A stretch of 64,000 nucleotides of DNA from Arenicola marina (taxonomy: Eukaryota; Annelida; Polychaeta; Arenicolidae). The translations under genes and the position numbers were made by a program. Shown here in pieces: positions 1 to 13,680 of this stretch. Under the pieces are notes generated by a model. The model made no database searches and was not told the origin of the DNA. It saw only the letters and a list, made by a program, of their open reading frames with translations. Location: NCBI GenBank assembly GCA_964019135.1, contig OZ025249.1, positions 6,250,039 to 6,314,038 on the forward strand, written 5' to 3'. Numbering within the stretch: position 1 is the first letter of the stretch; each line of letters starts with the position of its first letter.

Positions 1-488
1 CGGCGTCCTAATGGGGCGATATCTCCTTCATCGGGCGGCGTCCTAATGAGGCGATATCTCCTTTCATCGGGCGGCGTCCTAATGGGGCGATATCTCCTTC
101 AACTACCGTCGTCCTAATGGGGCGATATCTCCTTTCATCGGACGGCGTCCTAATGGGGCGATATCTCCTTCATCGGGCGGTGTCCTAATGGGGCGATATC
201 TCCTTCATCGGGCGGCGTCCTAATAGGGCGATATCTCCTTTCATCGGGCCGCGTCCTAATGGGGCGATATCTCCTTTCATCGGGCCGCGTCCTAATGGGG
301 CGATATCTCCTTCATCGGGCGGTGTCCTAATGGGGCGATATCTCCTTCATCGGGCGGCGTCCTAATAGGGCGATATCTCCTTCATCGGGCGGCGTCCTAA
401 TGGGGCGATATCTCCTTCATCTACCGTCGTCCTAATGGGGCGATGTCACCTTCATCGGGCGGCGTCCTGATGGGGCGATGTCTACCTT
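1..488. repeat. 35-bp minisatellite array, cut by left edge
   Basis: About 14 tandem units of 35-36 bp; the first two begin at 1 and 36. Each unit has the core GTCCTAATGGGGCGATATCT followed by a CCTTCATCGGG-like tail. The 36-bp form has an extra T in the CTTTC stretch, as near 60. Two units (near 105 and 420) carry a CTACCGTCGTCC variant junction. The last two units (from about 430) are diverged, with GATGTC replacing GATATC, which suggests the array edge is near 488. The window starts on a unit boundary, so the array very likely continues to the left. No coding function is apparent. Confidence 0.95.
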
Positions 489-929
489 AGCCGTGTGCGC
501 TTCCTTGCTTCCGGAAGTCTACAATGCCGTAAGCTAATGTGGCCGATGATAACGACCCGGCGCGCGTTGCTCTGTCCGGCAGGCGATCAACACGGTATTA
601 TCTGCCGCCGCAATCTAACATTACCTGTAAGCGGTCCCCAGCTGCGGACATGCGCAGTACACGTTACTAATTAGGTCAACTGACATGTCAAATATTACAT
701 AAGCATCTCTTTAAATGGAAAAACAATTCCGTGAATGCTCGGCGGCGTCAGTGATAACATGGTGCTTTAATGCCCTTCGTTATCCACAATCTATAGGGCC
801 CACTGATCACCAGTCGTCCATGCAAAGTACTTTTCGCCGTTACCTTGATGAGCTGACGGGGTATCGGACTCAGCCAAGCCGACTTTCTTCCTAGCCAGCC
901 TTGTCATGACCAGCCAGCCTACGGCCCTC
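489..929. other. Single-copy spacer between the 35-bp and 24-bp arrays
   Basis: No gene is recognised. The only site of note is a perfect palindrome CTTCCGGAAG at 508-517, an inverted pair of ETS-type cores; whether it is used is unknown. The last 30 bases before the 24-bp array contain short GCCAGCC/CCAGCCAGCC direct repeats. Confidence 0.6.
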
Positions 930-2256
930 ACCACGTCACGCGTTCTGTCCCTAACCACGTCACTCGCTCTGTCTCTAACCACGTCACTCGCTCTGTCTCT
1001 AACCACGTCACTCGGTCTGTCTCTAACCACGCCACTCGCTCTGTCTCTAGCCACGTCACGCGTTCTCTCTCTAGCCACGTCACTCGGTCTGTCTCTAACC
1101 ACGCCACTCGCTCTGTCTCTAAAAACGTCACTCGCTCTGTCTCTAAAAACGTCACTCGGTCTGTCTCTAACCACGTCACTCGGACTGTCTCTAACCACTT
1201 CACTCGGACTGTCTCTAACCACGTCACTCGCTCTGTCTCTAAAAACGTCACTCGCTCTGTCTCTAACAACGTCACTCGCTCTGTCTCTAACCACGTCATT
1301 CGATCTGTCTCTAACCACGTCACTCGCTCTGTCTCTAACAACGTCACTCGCTCTGTCTCTAACAACGTCACTCGCTCTGTCTCTACCCACGTCACTCGCT
1401 CTGTCTCTAAAAACGTCACTCGCTCTGTCTCTAAAAACGTCACTCGGTCTGTCTCTAACCACGTCACTCGGTCTGTCTCTAACCACGTCACTCGGTCTGT
1501 CTCTAACCACGTCACTCGCTCTGTCTCTAACCACGTCACCAGGTCTGTCTCTAACCACTTCACTCGGACTGTCTCTAACCACGTCACTCGGACTGTCTCT
1601 AACCACGTCACTCGGTCTGTCTCTAACCACGCCACTCGCTCTGTCTCTAACCACGTCACTCGCTCTGTCTCTAACCACGTCACTCGCTCTGTCTCTAACC
1701 ACGTCACTCGGTCTGTCTCTAACCACGTCACTCGGTCTGTCTCTAACCACGTCACTCGCACTGTCTCTAACCACGTCACGCGTTCTCTCTCTAACCACTT
1801 CACTCGGTCTGTCTCTAACCACGTCACTCGGTCTGTCTCTAACCACGTCACTCGATCTGTCTCTAACCACGTCACTCGATCTGTCTCTAACCACGTCACT
1901 CGGTCTGTCTCTAACCACGTCACTCGATCTGTCTCTAACCACGTCACTCGGTCTGTCTCTAACCACGTCACTCGCCCGGTCTCTAACAACGTCACTCGTT
2001 CTGTCTCTAACCACGTCACTCGGTCTGTCTCTAACCACGTCACTCGATCTGTCTCTAACCACGTCACTCGCTCTGTCTCTAAAAACGTCACTCGCTCTGT
2101 CTCTAACCACGTCACTCGGTCTGTCTCTAACCACGTCACTCGATCTGTCTCTAACCACGTCACTCGCTCTGTCTCTAAAAACGTCACTCGGTCTGTCTCT
2201 AACCACGTCACTTGATCTGTCTCTAACCGCGTCACTTGCTCTGTCTCTAACCACGT

Positions 2257-4248
2257 CACTCGGTCTGTCTCTAACCACGTCACTCGGTCTGTCTCTAACC
2301 ACGTCACTCGATCTGTCTCTAACAACGTCACTCGCTCTGTCTCTACCCACGTCACTCGCTCTGTCTCTACCCACGTCACTCGCTCTGTCTCTAAAAACGT
2401 CACTCGGTCTGTCTCTAACCACGTCACTCGGTCTGTCTCTAACCACGTCACTCGGTCTGTCTCTAACCACGTCACTCGGACTGTTTCTAACCACTTCACT
2501 CGGACTGTCTCTAACCACGTCACCCGATCTGTCTCTAACAACGTCACTCGCTCTGTCTCTAAAAACGTCACTCGCTCTGTCTCTAAAAACGTCACTCGCT
2601 CTGTCTCTAAAAACGTCACTCGGTCTGTCTCTAACCACGTCACTCGGACTGTCTCTAACCACGTCACTCGGTCTGTCTCTAACCACGTCACTCGGTCTGT
2701 CTCTAACCACGTCACTCGGTCTGTCTCTAACCACGTCACTCGCTCTGTCTCTAACCACGTCACTCGGTCTGTCTCCAACCACGTCACTTGGTCTGTCTCT
2801 AACCACGTCACTCGGTCTGTCTCTAACAACGTCACTCGCTCTGTCTCTAAAAACGTCACTCGCTCTGTCTCTAAAAACGTCACTCGCTCTGTCTCTAAAA
2901 ACGTCACTCGGTCTGTCTCTAACCACGTCACTCGGTCTGTCTCTAACCACGTCACTCGCTCTGTCTCTAACCACGTCACTCGGTCTGTCTCCAACCACGT
3001 CACTTGGTCTGTCTCTAACCACGTCACTCGATCTGTCTCTAACAACGTCACTCGCTCTGTCTCTAAAAACGTCACTCGCTCTGTCTCTAAAAACGTCACT
3101 CGCTCTGTCTCTAAAAACGTCACTCGGTCTGTCTCTAACCACGTCACTCGGACTGTCTCTAACCACGTCACTCGATCTGTCTCTAACCACGTCACTCGTT
3201 CTGTCTCTACCCACGTCACTCGATCAGTCTCTAACTACGTCACTCGCTCTGTCTCTAAAAACGTCACTCGGTCTGTCTCTAACCACGTCACTCGGTCTGT
3301 CTCTAACCACGTCACTCGATCTGTCTCTAACAACGTCACTCGCTCTGTCTCTACCCACGTCACTCGCTCTGTCTCTACCCACGTCACTCGCTCTGTCTCT
3401 AAAAACGTCACTCGGTCTGTCTCTAACCACGTCACTCGGTCTGTCTCTAACCACGTCACTCGGTCTGTCTCTAACCACGTCACTCGGACTGTTTCTAACC
3501 ACTTCACTCGGACTGTCTCTAACCACGTCACCCGATCTGTCTCTAACAACGTCACTCGCTCTGTCTCTAAAAACGTCACTCGCTCTGTCTCTAAAAACGT
3601 CACTCGCTCTGTCTCTAAAAACGTCACTCGGTCTGTCTCTAACCACGTCACTCGGACTGTCTCTAACCACGTCACTCGGTCTGTCTCTAACCACGTCACT
3701 CGGTCTGTCTCTAACCACGTCACTCGGTCTGTCTCTAACCACGTCACTCGCTCTGTCTCTAACCACGTCACTCGGTCTGTCTCCAACCACGTCACTTGGT
3801 CTGTCTCTAACCACGTCACTCGGTCTGTCTCTAACAACGTCACTCGCTCTGTCTCTAAAAACGTCACTCGCTCTGTCTCTAAAAACGTCACTCGCTCTGT
3901 CTCTAAAAACGTCACTCGGTCTGTCTCTAACCACGTCACTCGGTCTGTCTCTAACCACGTCACTCGCTCTGTCTCTAACCACGTCACTCGGTCTGTCTCC
4001 AACCACGTCACTTGGTCTGTCTCTAACCACGTCACTCGATCTGTCTCTAACAACGTCACTCGCTCTGTCTCTAAAAACGTCACTCGCTCTGTCTCTAAAA
4101 ACGTCACTCGCTCTGTCTCTAAAAACGTCACTCGGTCTGTCTCTAACCACGTCACTCGGACTGTCTCTAACCACGTCACTCGATATGTCTCTAACCACGT
4201 CACTCGTTCTGTCTCTACCCACGTCACTCGATCAGTCTCTAACTACGT
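2257..4248. repeat. Tandem 1,008-bp higher-order duplication (42 units) in the 24-bp array
   Basis: Rare variants recur exactly 1,008 bp apart. CTGTTTC occurs at 2481 and 3489, and blocks of TAAAAAC units and of CCAACCACGTCACTTGG units repeat in the same order. The diagnostic ATCAGTCTCTAACTACG junction recurs at 3223 and 4231. The copies are roughly 2257-3240 and 3265-4248 and are nearly identical, differing for example by one ATATG variant near 4180, so the duplication is recent. Confidence 0.85.
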
Positions 4249-4320
4249 CACTCGCTCTGTCTCTAAAAACGTCACTCGGTCTGTCTCTAAAAACGTCACT
4301 CGGTCTGTCTCTAACCACGT

Positions 4321-4608
4321 CACTCGTTCTGTCTCTAACCGCATCACTTGCTCTGTCTCTAACCACGTCACTCGGTCTGTCTCTACCCACGTCACTCGCT
4401 CTGTCTCTAAAAACGTCACTCGGTCTGTCTCTAAAAACGTCACTCGGTCTGTCTCTAACCACGTCACTCGTTCTGTTTCTAACCGCATGACTCGCTCTGT
4501 CTCTAACCACGTCACTCGGTCTGTCTCTACCCACGTCACTCGCTCCGTCTCTAAAAACGTCACTCGGTCTGTCTCTAAAAACGTCACTCGGTCTGTCTCT
4601 AACCACGT
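4321..4608. repeat. Tandem 144-bp duplication (6 units) in the 24-bp array
   Basis: The pattern CACTCGTTCTG, a GCAT variant, a CCCAC variant, and two TAAAAAC units starts at 4321 and again at 4465. The second copy contains GCATGACTC, which makes the only in-frame stop (4489-4491) in the long plus-strand frame. Confidence 0.75.
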
Positions 4609-7600
4609 CACTCGTTCTGTCTCTAACCACGTCACTCGGTCTGTCTCTAACCACGTCACTCGGTCTGTCTCTAACCACGTCACTCGGTCTGTCTCTAACC
4701 ACGTCACTCGGTCTGTCTCTAACCACGTCACTCGCTCTGTCTCTAACCACGTCACTCGGTCTGTCTCCAACCACGTCACTTGGTCTGTCTCTAACCACGT
4801 CACTCGGTCTGTCTCTAACCACGTCACTCGCTCTGTCTCTAACCACGTCACTCGGTCTGTCTCTAACCACGTCACTCGGTCTGTCTCTAACCACGTCACT
4901 CGGTCTGTCTCTAACCACGTCACTCGCTCTGTCTCTAACCACGTCACTCGGTCTGTCTCCAACCACGTCACTCGATCTGTCTCTAACCATGTCCCTCGGT
5001 CTGTCTCTAACCACGTCACTCGGTCTGTCTCTACCCACGTCACTTGATCTGTCTCTAACCACGTCACTCGCTCTGTCTCTAACCACGTCACTCGGTCTGT
5101 CTCTAACCACGTCACTCGGTCTGTCTCTAACCACGTCATTCGGTCTGTCTCTAACCACGTCACTCGGTCTGTCTCTAACCACGTCACTCGGACTGTTTCT
5201 AACCACTTCACTCGGACTGTCTCTAACCACGTCACTCGCTCTGTCTCTAAAAACGTCACTCGCTCTGTCTCTAAAAACGTCACTCGGTCTGTCTCTAACC
5301 ACGTCACTCGATCTGTCTCTAACCACGTCACTCGCTCTGTCTCTAAAAACGTCACTCGCTCTGTCTCTAACCACGTCACTCGTTCTGTCTCTAACAACGT
5401 CACTCGCTCTGTCTCTACCCACGTCACTCGCTCTGTCTCTAAAAACGTCACTCGGTCTGTCTCTACCCACGTCACTCGGTCTGTCTCTAACCACGTCACT
5501 CGTTCTGTCTCTAACCACGTCACTCGGTCTGTCTCTAACCACGTCACTCGCTCTGTCTCTAACCACGTCACTCGGTCTGTCTCTAACCACTTCACTCGGA
5601 CTGTCTCTAGCCACGTCACTCGGACTGTCTCTAACCACGTCACTCGGTCTGTCTCTAACCACGCCACTCGCTCTGTCTCTAACCACGTCACTCGCTTTGT
5701 CTCTAACCACGTCACTCGGTCTGTCTCTATCCACGTCACTCGCTCTGTCTCTAACCACGTCACTCGGTCTGTCTCTAACCACGTCACTCGCTCTGTCTCT
5801 AACCACGTCACGCGTTCTCTCTCTAACCACGTCACTCGCTCTGTCTCTAAAAACGTCACTCGGTCTGTCTCTAACCACGTCATTCGGACTGTCTCTAACC
5901 ACTTCACTCGGACTGTCTCTAACCACGTCACTCGCTCTGTCTCTAAAAACGTCACTCGCTCTGTCTCTAACCACGTCACTCGGTCTGTCTCTAACCACGT
6001 CACTCGATCTGTCTCTAACCACGTCACTCGCTCTGTCTCTAAAAACGTCACTCGCTCTGTCTCTAAAAACGTCACTCGGTCTGTCTCTAACCACGTCACT
6101 CGGTCTGTCTCTAACCACGTCACTCGGTCTGTCTCTAACCACGTCACTCGCTCTGTCTCTAACCACGTCACTCGGTCTGTCTCTAACCACGTCACTCGGT
6201 CTGTCTCTAACCACGTCACTCGCTCTGTCTCTAACCACGTCACGCGTTCTCTCTCTAACCACGTCACTCGGTCTGTCTCTAACCACGTCACTCGGTCTGT
6301 CTCTAACCACGTCACTCGCTCTGTCTCTAACCACGTCACTCGGTCTGTCTCTAACCACGTCACTCGGTCTGTCTCTAACCACGTCACTCGCACTGTCTCT
6401 AACCACGTCACGCGTTATCTCTCTAACCACTTCACTCGGTCTGTCTCTAACCACGTCACTCGGTCTGTCTCTAACCACGTCACTCGATCTGTCTCTAACC
6501 ACGTCACTCGATCTGTCTCTAACCACGTCACTCGGTCTGTCTCTAGCCACGTCACTCGATCTGTCTCTAACCACGTCACTCGGTCTGTCTCTAACCACGT
6601 CACTCGCTCGGTCTCTAACAACGTCACTCGCTCTGTCTCTAACCACGTCACTCGGTCTGTCTCTAACCACGTCACTCGATCTGTCTCTAACCACGTCACT
6701 CGGTCTGTCTCTAACCACGTCACTCGGTCTGTCTCTAACCACGTCACTCGGTCTGTCTCTAACCACGTCACTCGATCTGTCTCTAACCACGTCACTCGCT
6801 CTGTCTCTAAAAACGTCACTCGGTCTGTCTCTAACCACGTCACTCGATCTGTCTCCAACCGCGTCACTTGCTCTGTCTCTAACCACGTCACTCGGTCTGT
6901 CTCTAACCACGTCACTCGGTCTGTCTCTAACCACGTCACTCGATCTGTCTCTAACAACGTCACTCGCTCTGTCTCTACCCACGTCACTCGCTCTGTCTCT
7001 AAAAACGTCACTCGCTCTGTCTCTAAAAACGTCACTCGGTCTGTCTCTAACCACGTCACTCGGTCTGTCGCTAACCACGTCACTCGGTCTGTCTCTAACC
7101 ACGTCACTCGGTCTGTCTCTAACCACGTCACTCGGTCTGTCTCTAACCACGTCACTCGGTCTGTCTCTAACCACGTCACTCGGTCTGTCTCTAACCACGT
7201 CACTCGTTCTGTCTCTAACCACGTCACTCGCTCTGTCTCTAACCACGTCACTCGGTCTGTCTCCAACCACGTCACTTGGTCTGTCTCTAACCACGTCACT
7301 CGGTCTGTCTCTAACCACGTCACTCGGTCTGTCTCTAACCACGTCACTCGGTCTGTCTCTAACCACGTCACTCGGTCTGTCTCTAACCACGTCACTCGGT
7401 CTGTCTCTAACCACGTCACTCGGTCTGTCTCTAACCACGTCACTCGGTCTGTCTCTAACCACGTCACTCGGTCTGTCTCTAACCACGTCACTCGGTCTGT
7501 CTCTAACCACGTCACTCGGTCTGGCTCTAAAAACGTCACTCGGTCTGTCTCTAACCACGTCATTCGGACTGTCTCTAACCACTTCACTCGGACTGTCTCT

Positions 7601-8599
7601 AACCACGTCACTCGCTCTGTCTCTAAAAACGTCACTCGCTCTGTCTCTAAAAACGTCACTCGGTCTGTCTCTAACCACGTCACTCGATCTGTCTCTAACC
7701 ACGTCACTCGGTCTGTCTCTAACCACGTCACTCGGTCTGTCTCTAACCACGTCACTCGCTCTGTCTCTAACCACGTCACTCGGTCTGTCTCTAACAACGT
7801 CACTCGCTCTGTCTCTACCCACGTCACTCGCTCTGTCTCTAAAAACGTCACTCGTTCTGTCTCTAAAAACGTCACTCGCTCTGTCTCTAACCACGTCACT
7901 CGCTCTGTCTCTAACCACGTCACTCGGTCTGTCTCTAACCACGTCACTCGGTCTGTCTCTAACTACGTCACTCGCTCTGTCTCTAACCACGTCACTCGTA
8001 CTGTCTCTAAAAACGTCACTCGCTCTGTCTCTAACCACGTCACTCGCTCTGTCTCTAACCACGTCACTCGGTCTGTCTCTAACCACGTCACTCGGTCTGT
8101 CTCTAACCACGTCACTCGGTCTGTCTCTAACCACGTCACTCGCTCTGTCTCTAACCACGTCACTCGGTCTGTCTCTAACCACTTCACTCGGACTGTCTCT
8201 AACCACGTCACTCGGACTGTCTCTAACCACGTCACTCGGTCTGTCTCTAACCACGCCACTCGCTCTGTCTCTATCCACGTCACTCGCTCTGTCTCTAACC
8301 ACGTCACTCGCTCTGTCTCTAACCACGTCACTCGCTCTGTCTCTAACCACGTCACTCGGTCTGTCTCTAACCACGTCACTCGCTCTGTCTCTAACCACGT
8401 CACGCGTTCTCTCTCTAACCACGTTACTCGGTCTGTCTCTAACCACGTCACTCGGTCTGTCTCTAACCACGTCACTCGATCTGTCTCTAACCACGTCACT
8501 CGCTCTGTCTCTAAAAACGTCACTCGGTCTGTCTCTAACCACATCACTCGATCTGTCTCTAACCGCGTCACTCGCTCTGTCTCTAACCACGTCACTCGG

Positions 8600-10190
8600 T
8601 CTGTCTCTAACCACGTCACTCGGTCTGTCTCTAACCACGTCACTCGATCTGTCTCTAACAACGTCACTCGCTCTGTCTCTACCCACGTCACTCGCTCTGT
8701 CTCTAAAAACGTCACTCGCTCTGTCTCTAAAAACGTCACTCGGTCTGTCTCTAACCACGTCACTCGGTCTGTCTCTAACCACGTCACTCGCTCTGTCTCT
8801 AACCACGTCACTCGGTCTGTCTCTAACCACGTCACTTGGTCTGTCTCTAACCACGTCGCTCGGTCTGTCTCTAACCACGTCACTCGTTCTGTCTCTAACC
8901 ACGTCACTCGGTCTGTCTCTAACCACGTCCCTCGGTCTGTCTCTAACCACGTCACTCGGTCTGTCTCTAACCACGTCACTCGGTCTGTCTCTAACCACGT
9001 CACTCGGTCTGTCTCTAACCACGTCACTCGGTCTGTCTCTAACCACGTCACTCGGTCTGTCTCCAACCACGTCACTCGGTCTGTCTCTAACCACGTCACT
9101 CGGTCTGACTCTAACCACGTCACTCGGTCTGTCTCTAACCACGTCACTCGGTCTGTCTTTAACCACGTCACTCGGACTGTCTCTAACCACGTCACTCGGT
9201 CTGTCTCTAACCACGTCACTCGGTCTGTCTCTAACCATGTCACTTGCTCTGTCTCTAACCACGTCACTCGGTCTGTCTCTAACCACGTCACTCGGTCTGT
9301 CTCTAACCACGTCACTCGGTCTGTCTCTAACCACGTCACTCGCACTGTCCCTAACCACGTCACGCGTTCTCTCTCTAACCACTTCACTCGGTCTGTCTCT
9401 AACCACGTCACTCGGTCTGTCTCTAACCACGTCACTCGATCTGTCTCTAACAACGTCACTCGCTCTGTCTCTACCCACGTCACTCGCTCTGTCTCTAAAA
9501 ACGTCACTCGCTCTGTCTCTAAAAACGTCACTCGGTCTGTCTCTAACCACGTCACTCGGTCTGTCTCTAACCACGTCACTCGCTCTGTCTCTAACCACGT
9601 CACTCGGTCTGTCTCTAACCACGTCACTTGGTCTGTCTCTAACCACGTCGCTCGGTCTGTCTCTAACCACGTCACTCGGTCTGTCTCTAACCACGTCACT
9701 CGGTCTGTCTCTAACCACGTCCCTCGGTCTGTCTCTAACCACGTCACTCGGTCTGTCTCTAACCACGTCACTCGGTCTGTCTCTAACCACGTCACTCGGT
9801 CTGTCTCTAACCACGTCACTCGGTCTGTCTCTAACCACGTCACTCGGTCTGTCTCCAACCACGTCACTCGGTCTGTCTCTAACCACGTCACTCGGTCTGA
9901 CTCTAACCACGTCACTCGGTCTGTCTCTAACCACGTCACTCGGTCTGTCTTTAACCACGTCACTCGGACTGTCTCTAACCACGTCACTCGGTCTGTCTCT
10001 AACCACGTCACTCGGTCTGTCTCTAACCATGTCACTTGCTCTGTCTCTAACCACGTCACTCGGTCTGTCTCTAACCACGTCACTCGGTCTGTCTCTAACC
10101 ACGTCACTCGGTCTGTCTCTAACCACGTCACTCGCACTGTCCCTAACCACGTCACGCGTTCTCTCTCTAACCACTTCACTCGGTCTGTCT
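8600..10190. repeat. Tandem 792-bp higher-order duplication (33 units) in the 24-bp array
   Basis: Private variants recur 792 bp apart: CTGACTCTAACC at 9105 and 9897, GTCTGTCTTTAACC at 9151 and 9943, and CTCTAACCATGTCACTTGC at 9229 and 10021. The CACGCGTTCTCTCTC followed by CACTTC block repeats at the same spacing. Copies are about 8600-9391 and 9392-10190 and differ at very few bases, for example TTCTG against GTCTG near 8885 and 9677. Confidence 0.85.
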
Positions 10191-10380
10191 CTAACCACGT
10201 CACTCGGTCTGTCTCTAACCACGTCACTCGATCTGTCTCTAACCACGTCACTCGATCTGTCTCTAACCACGTCACTCGGTCTGTCTCTAACCACGTCACT
10301 CGATCTGTCTCTAACCACGTCATTCGGTCTGTCTCTAACCACGTCACTCGCTCGGTCTCTAACAACGTCACTTGCTCTGT

Positions 10381-13300
10381 CTCTAACCACGTCACTCGGT
10401 CTGTCTCTAACCACGTCACTCGATCTGTCCCTAACCACGTCACTCGCTCTGTCTCTAACCACGTCACTCGGTCTGTCTCTAACCACGTCACTCGGTCTGT
10501 CTCTAACCACGTCACTCGATCTGTCTCTAACCATGTCACTCGCTCTGTCTCTAAAAACGTCTCTAACCACGTCACTCGATCTGTCTCTAACCGCGTCACT
10601 CGCTCTGTCTCTAACCACGTCACTCGGTCTGTCTCTAACCACGTCACTCGGGCTGTCTCTAACCACGTCACTCGATCTGTCTCTAACAACGTCACTCGCT
10701 CTGTCTCTACCCACGTCACTCGCTCTGTCTCTAAAAACGTCACTCGCTCTGTCTCTAAAAACGTCACTCGGTCTGTCTCTAACCACGTCACTCGGTCTGT
10801 CTCTAACCACGTCACTCGGTCTGTCTCTAACCACGTCACTCGATCTGTCTCTAACCACGTCACTCGGTCTGTCTCTAACCACGTCACTCGGTCTGTCTCT
10901 AACCACGTCCCTCGGTCTGTCTCTAACCACGTCACTCGGTCTGTCTCTAACCACGTCACTCGGTCTGTCTAAAACCACGTCACTCGGTCTGTCTCTAACC
11001 ACGTCACTCGGTCTGTCTCTAACCACGTCACTCGGTCTGTCTCTAACCACGTCACTCGGACTGTCTCTAACCACGTCACTCGGACCCTCTCTAACCACGC
11101 CACTCGCTCTGTCTCTAACCACGTCACTCGCTCTGTCTCTAACCACGTCACTCGCTCTGTCTCTAACCACGTCACTCGCTCTGTCTCTAACCACGTCACT
11201 CGGTCTGTCTCTAACCACGTCACTCGCTCTGTCTCTAACCACGTCACGCGTTCTCTCTCTAACCACGTCACTCGGTCTGTCTCTAACCACGCCACTCGCT
11301 CTGTCTCTAAAAACGTCACTCGCTCTGTCTCTAAAAACGTCACTCGGTCTGTCTCTAACCACGCCATTCGGACTGTCTCTAACCACTTCACTCGGACTGT
11401 CTCTAACCACGTCACTCGCTCTGTCTCTAAAAACGTCACTCGCTCTGTCTCTAAAAACGTCACTCGGTCTGTCTCTAACCACGTCACTCGATCTGTCTCT
11501 AACCACGTCACTCGCTCTGTCTCTAAAAACGTCACTCGTTCTGTCTCTAACAACGTCACTCGCTCTGTCTCTACCCACGTCACTCGGTCTGTCTCTACCC
11601 ACGTCACTCGGTCTGTCTCTAACCACGTCACTCGATCTGTCTCTAAAAACGTCCCTCGCTCTGTCTCTAAAAACGTCACTCGCTCTGTCTCTAAAAACGT
11701 CACTCGGTCTGTCTCTAACCACGCCACTCGGTCTGTCTCTAACCACGTCACTCGGTCTGTCTCTAACCACGTCACTCGCTCTGTCTCTAACCACGTCACT
11801 CGGTCTGTCTCTAACCACTTCACTCGGACTGTCTCTAACCACGTCACTCGGACTGTCTCTAACCACGTCACTCGGTCTGTCTCTTACCACGCCACTCGCT
11901 CTGTCTCTAACCACGTCACTCGCTCTGTCTCTAACCACGTCACTCGCTCTGTCTCTAACCACGTCACTCGGTCTGTCTCTAACCACGTCACTCGGTCTGT
12001 CTCTAACCACGTCACTCGGTCTGTCTCTAACCACGTCACTCGATCTGTCCCTAACCACGTCACTCGCTCTGTCTCTAACCACGTCACTCGGTCTGTCTCT
12101 AACCACGTCACTCGGTCTGTCTCTAACCACGTCACTCGATCTGTCTCTAACCATGTCACTCGCTCTGTCTCTAAAAACGTCTCTAACCACGTCACTCGAT
12201 CTGTCTCTAACCGCGTCACTCGCTCTGTCTCTAACCACGTCACTCGGTCTGTCTCTAACCACGTCACTCGGGCTGTCTCTAACCACGTCACTCGATCTGT
12301 CTCTAACAACGTCACTCGCTCTGTCTCTAAAAACGTCACTCGCTCTGTCTCTAAAAACGTCACTCGCTCTGTCTCTAAAAACGTCACTCGGTCTGTCTCT
12401 AACCACGTCACTCGGTCTGTCTCTAACCACGTCACTCGGTCTGTCTCTAACCACGTCACTCGATCTGTCTCTAACCACGTCACTCGGTCTGTCTCTAACC
12501 ACGTCACTCGGTCTGTCTCTAACCAATTCACTCGGTCTGTCTCTAACCACGTCCCTCGGTCTGTCTCTAACCACGTCACTCGGTCTGTCTCTAACCACGT
12601 CACTCGGTCTGTCTAAAACCACGTCACTCGGTCTGTCTCTAACCACGTCACTCGGTCTGTCTCTAACCACGTCACTCGGTCTGTCTCTAACCACGTCACT
12701 CGGACTGTCTCTAACCACGTCACTCGGACCCTCTCTAACCACGCCACTCGCTCTGTCTCTAACCACGTCACTCGCTCTGTCTCTAACCACGTCACTCGCT
12801 CTGTCTCTAACCACGTCACTCGGTCTGTCTCTAACCACGTCACTCGGTCTGTCTCTAACCACGTCACTCGCTCTGTCTCTAACCACGTCACGCGTTCTCT
12901 CTCTAACCACGTCACTCGGTCTGTCTCTAACCACGCCACTCGCTCTGCCTCTAAAAACGTCACTCGCTCTGTCTCTAAAAACGTCACTCGGTCTGTCTCT
13001 AACCACGCCATTCGGACTGTCTCTAACCACTTCACTCGGACTGTCTCTAACCACGTCACTCGCTCTGTCTCTAAAAACGTCACTCGCTCTGTCTCTAAAA
13101 ACGTCACTCGGTCTGTCTCTAACCACGTCACTCGATCTGTCTCTAACCACGTCACTCGCTCTGTCTCTAAAAACGTCACTCGTTCTGTCTCTAACAACGT
13201 CACTCGCTCTGTCTCTACCCACGTCACTCGGTCTGTCTCTACCCACGTCACTCGGTCTGTCTCTAACCACGTCACTCGATCTGTCTCTAAAAACGTCCCT

Positions 13301-13680
13301 CGCTCTGTCTCTAAAAACGTCACTCGCTCTGTCTCTAAAAACGTCACTCGGTCTGTCTCTAACCACGCCACTCGGTCTGTCTCTAACCACGTCACTCGGT
13401 CTGTCTCTAACCACGTCACTCGCTCTGTCTCTAACCACGTCACTCGGTCTGTCTCTAACCACTTCACTCGGACTGTCTCTAACCACGTCACTCGGACTGT
13501 CTCTAACCACGTCACTCGGTCTGTCTCTTACCACGCCACTCGCTCTGTCTCTAACCACGTCACTCGCTCTGTCTCTAACCACGTCACTCGCTCTGTCTCT
13601 AACCACGTCACTCGGTCTGTCTCTAACCACGTCACTCGGTCTGTCTCTAACCACGTCACTCGGTCTGTCTCTAACCACGT
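10381..13680. repeat. Tandem 1,620/1,644-bp higher-order duplication containing a half-unit deletion
   Basis: A 12-bp half-unit deletion (AAAAACGTCTCTAACC junction) at about 10561 is repeated at about 12181. CGGGCTGTCTC recurs with the same 1,620-bp spacing. After one extra unit containing CCAATTCAC near 12523, the spacing becomes 1,644 bp: GTCTAAAACC at 10967 and 12611, CGGACCCTCTC at 11081 and 12725, CTCTTACCACGCC at 11881 and 13525. The deletion therefore arose once and was copied. Confidence 0.88.

Noticed and set aside
1..488. CRISPR-like array (35-bp repeats)
   Set aside because: Units are head-to-tail without variable spacers, no cas genes are present, and the genomic context is animal.
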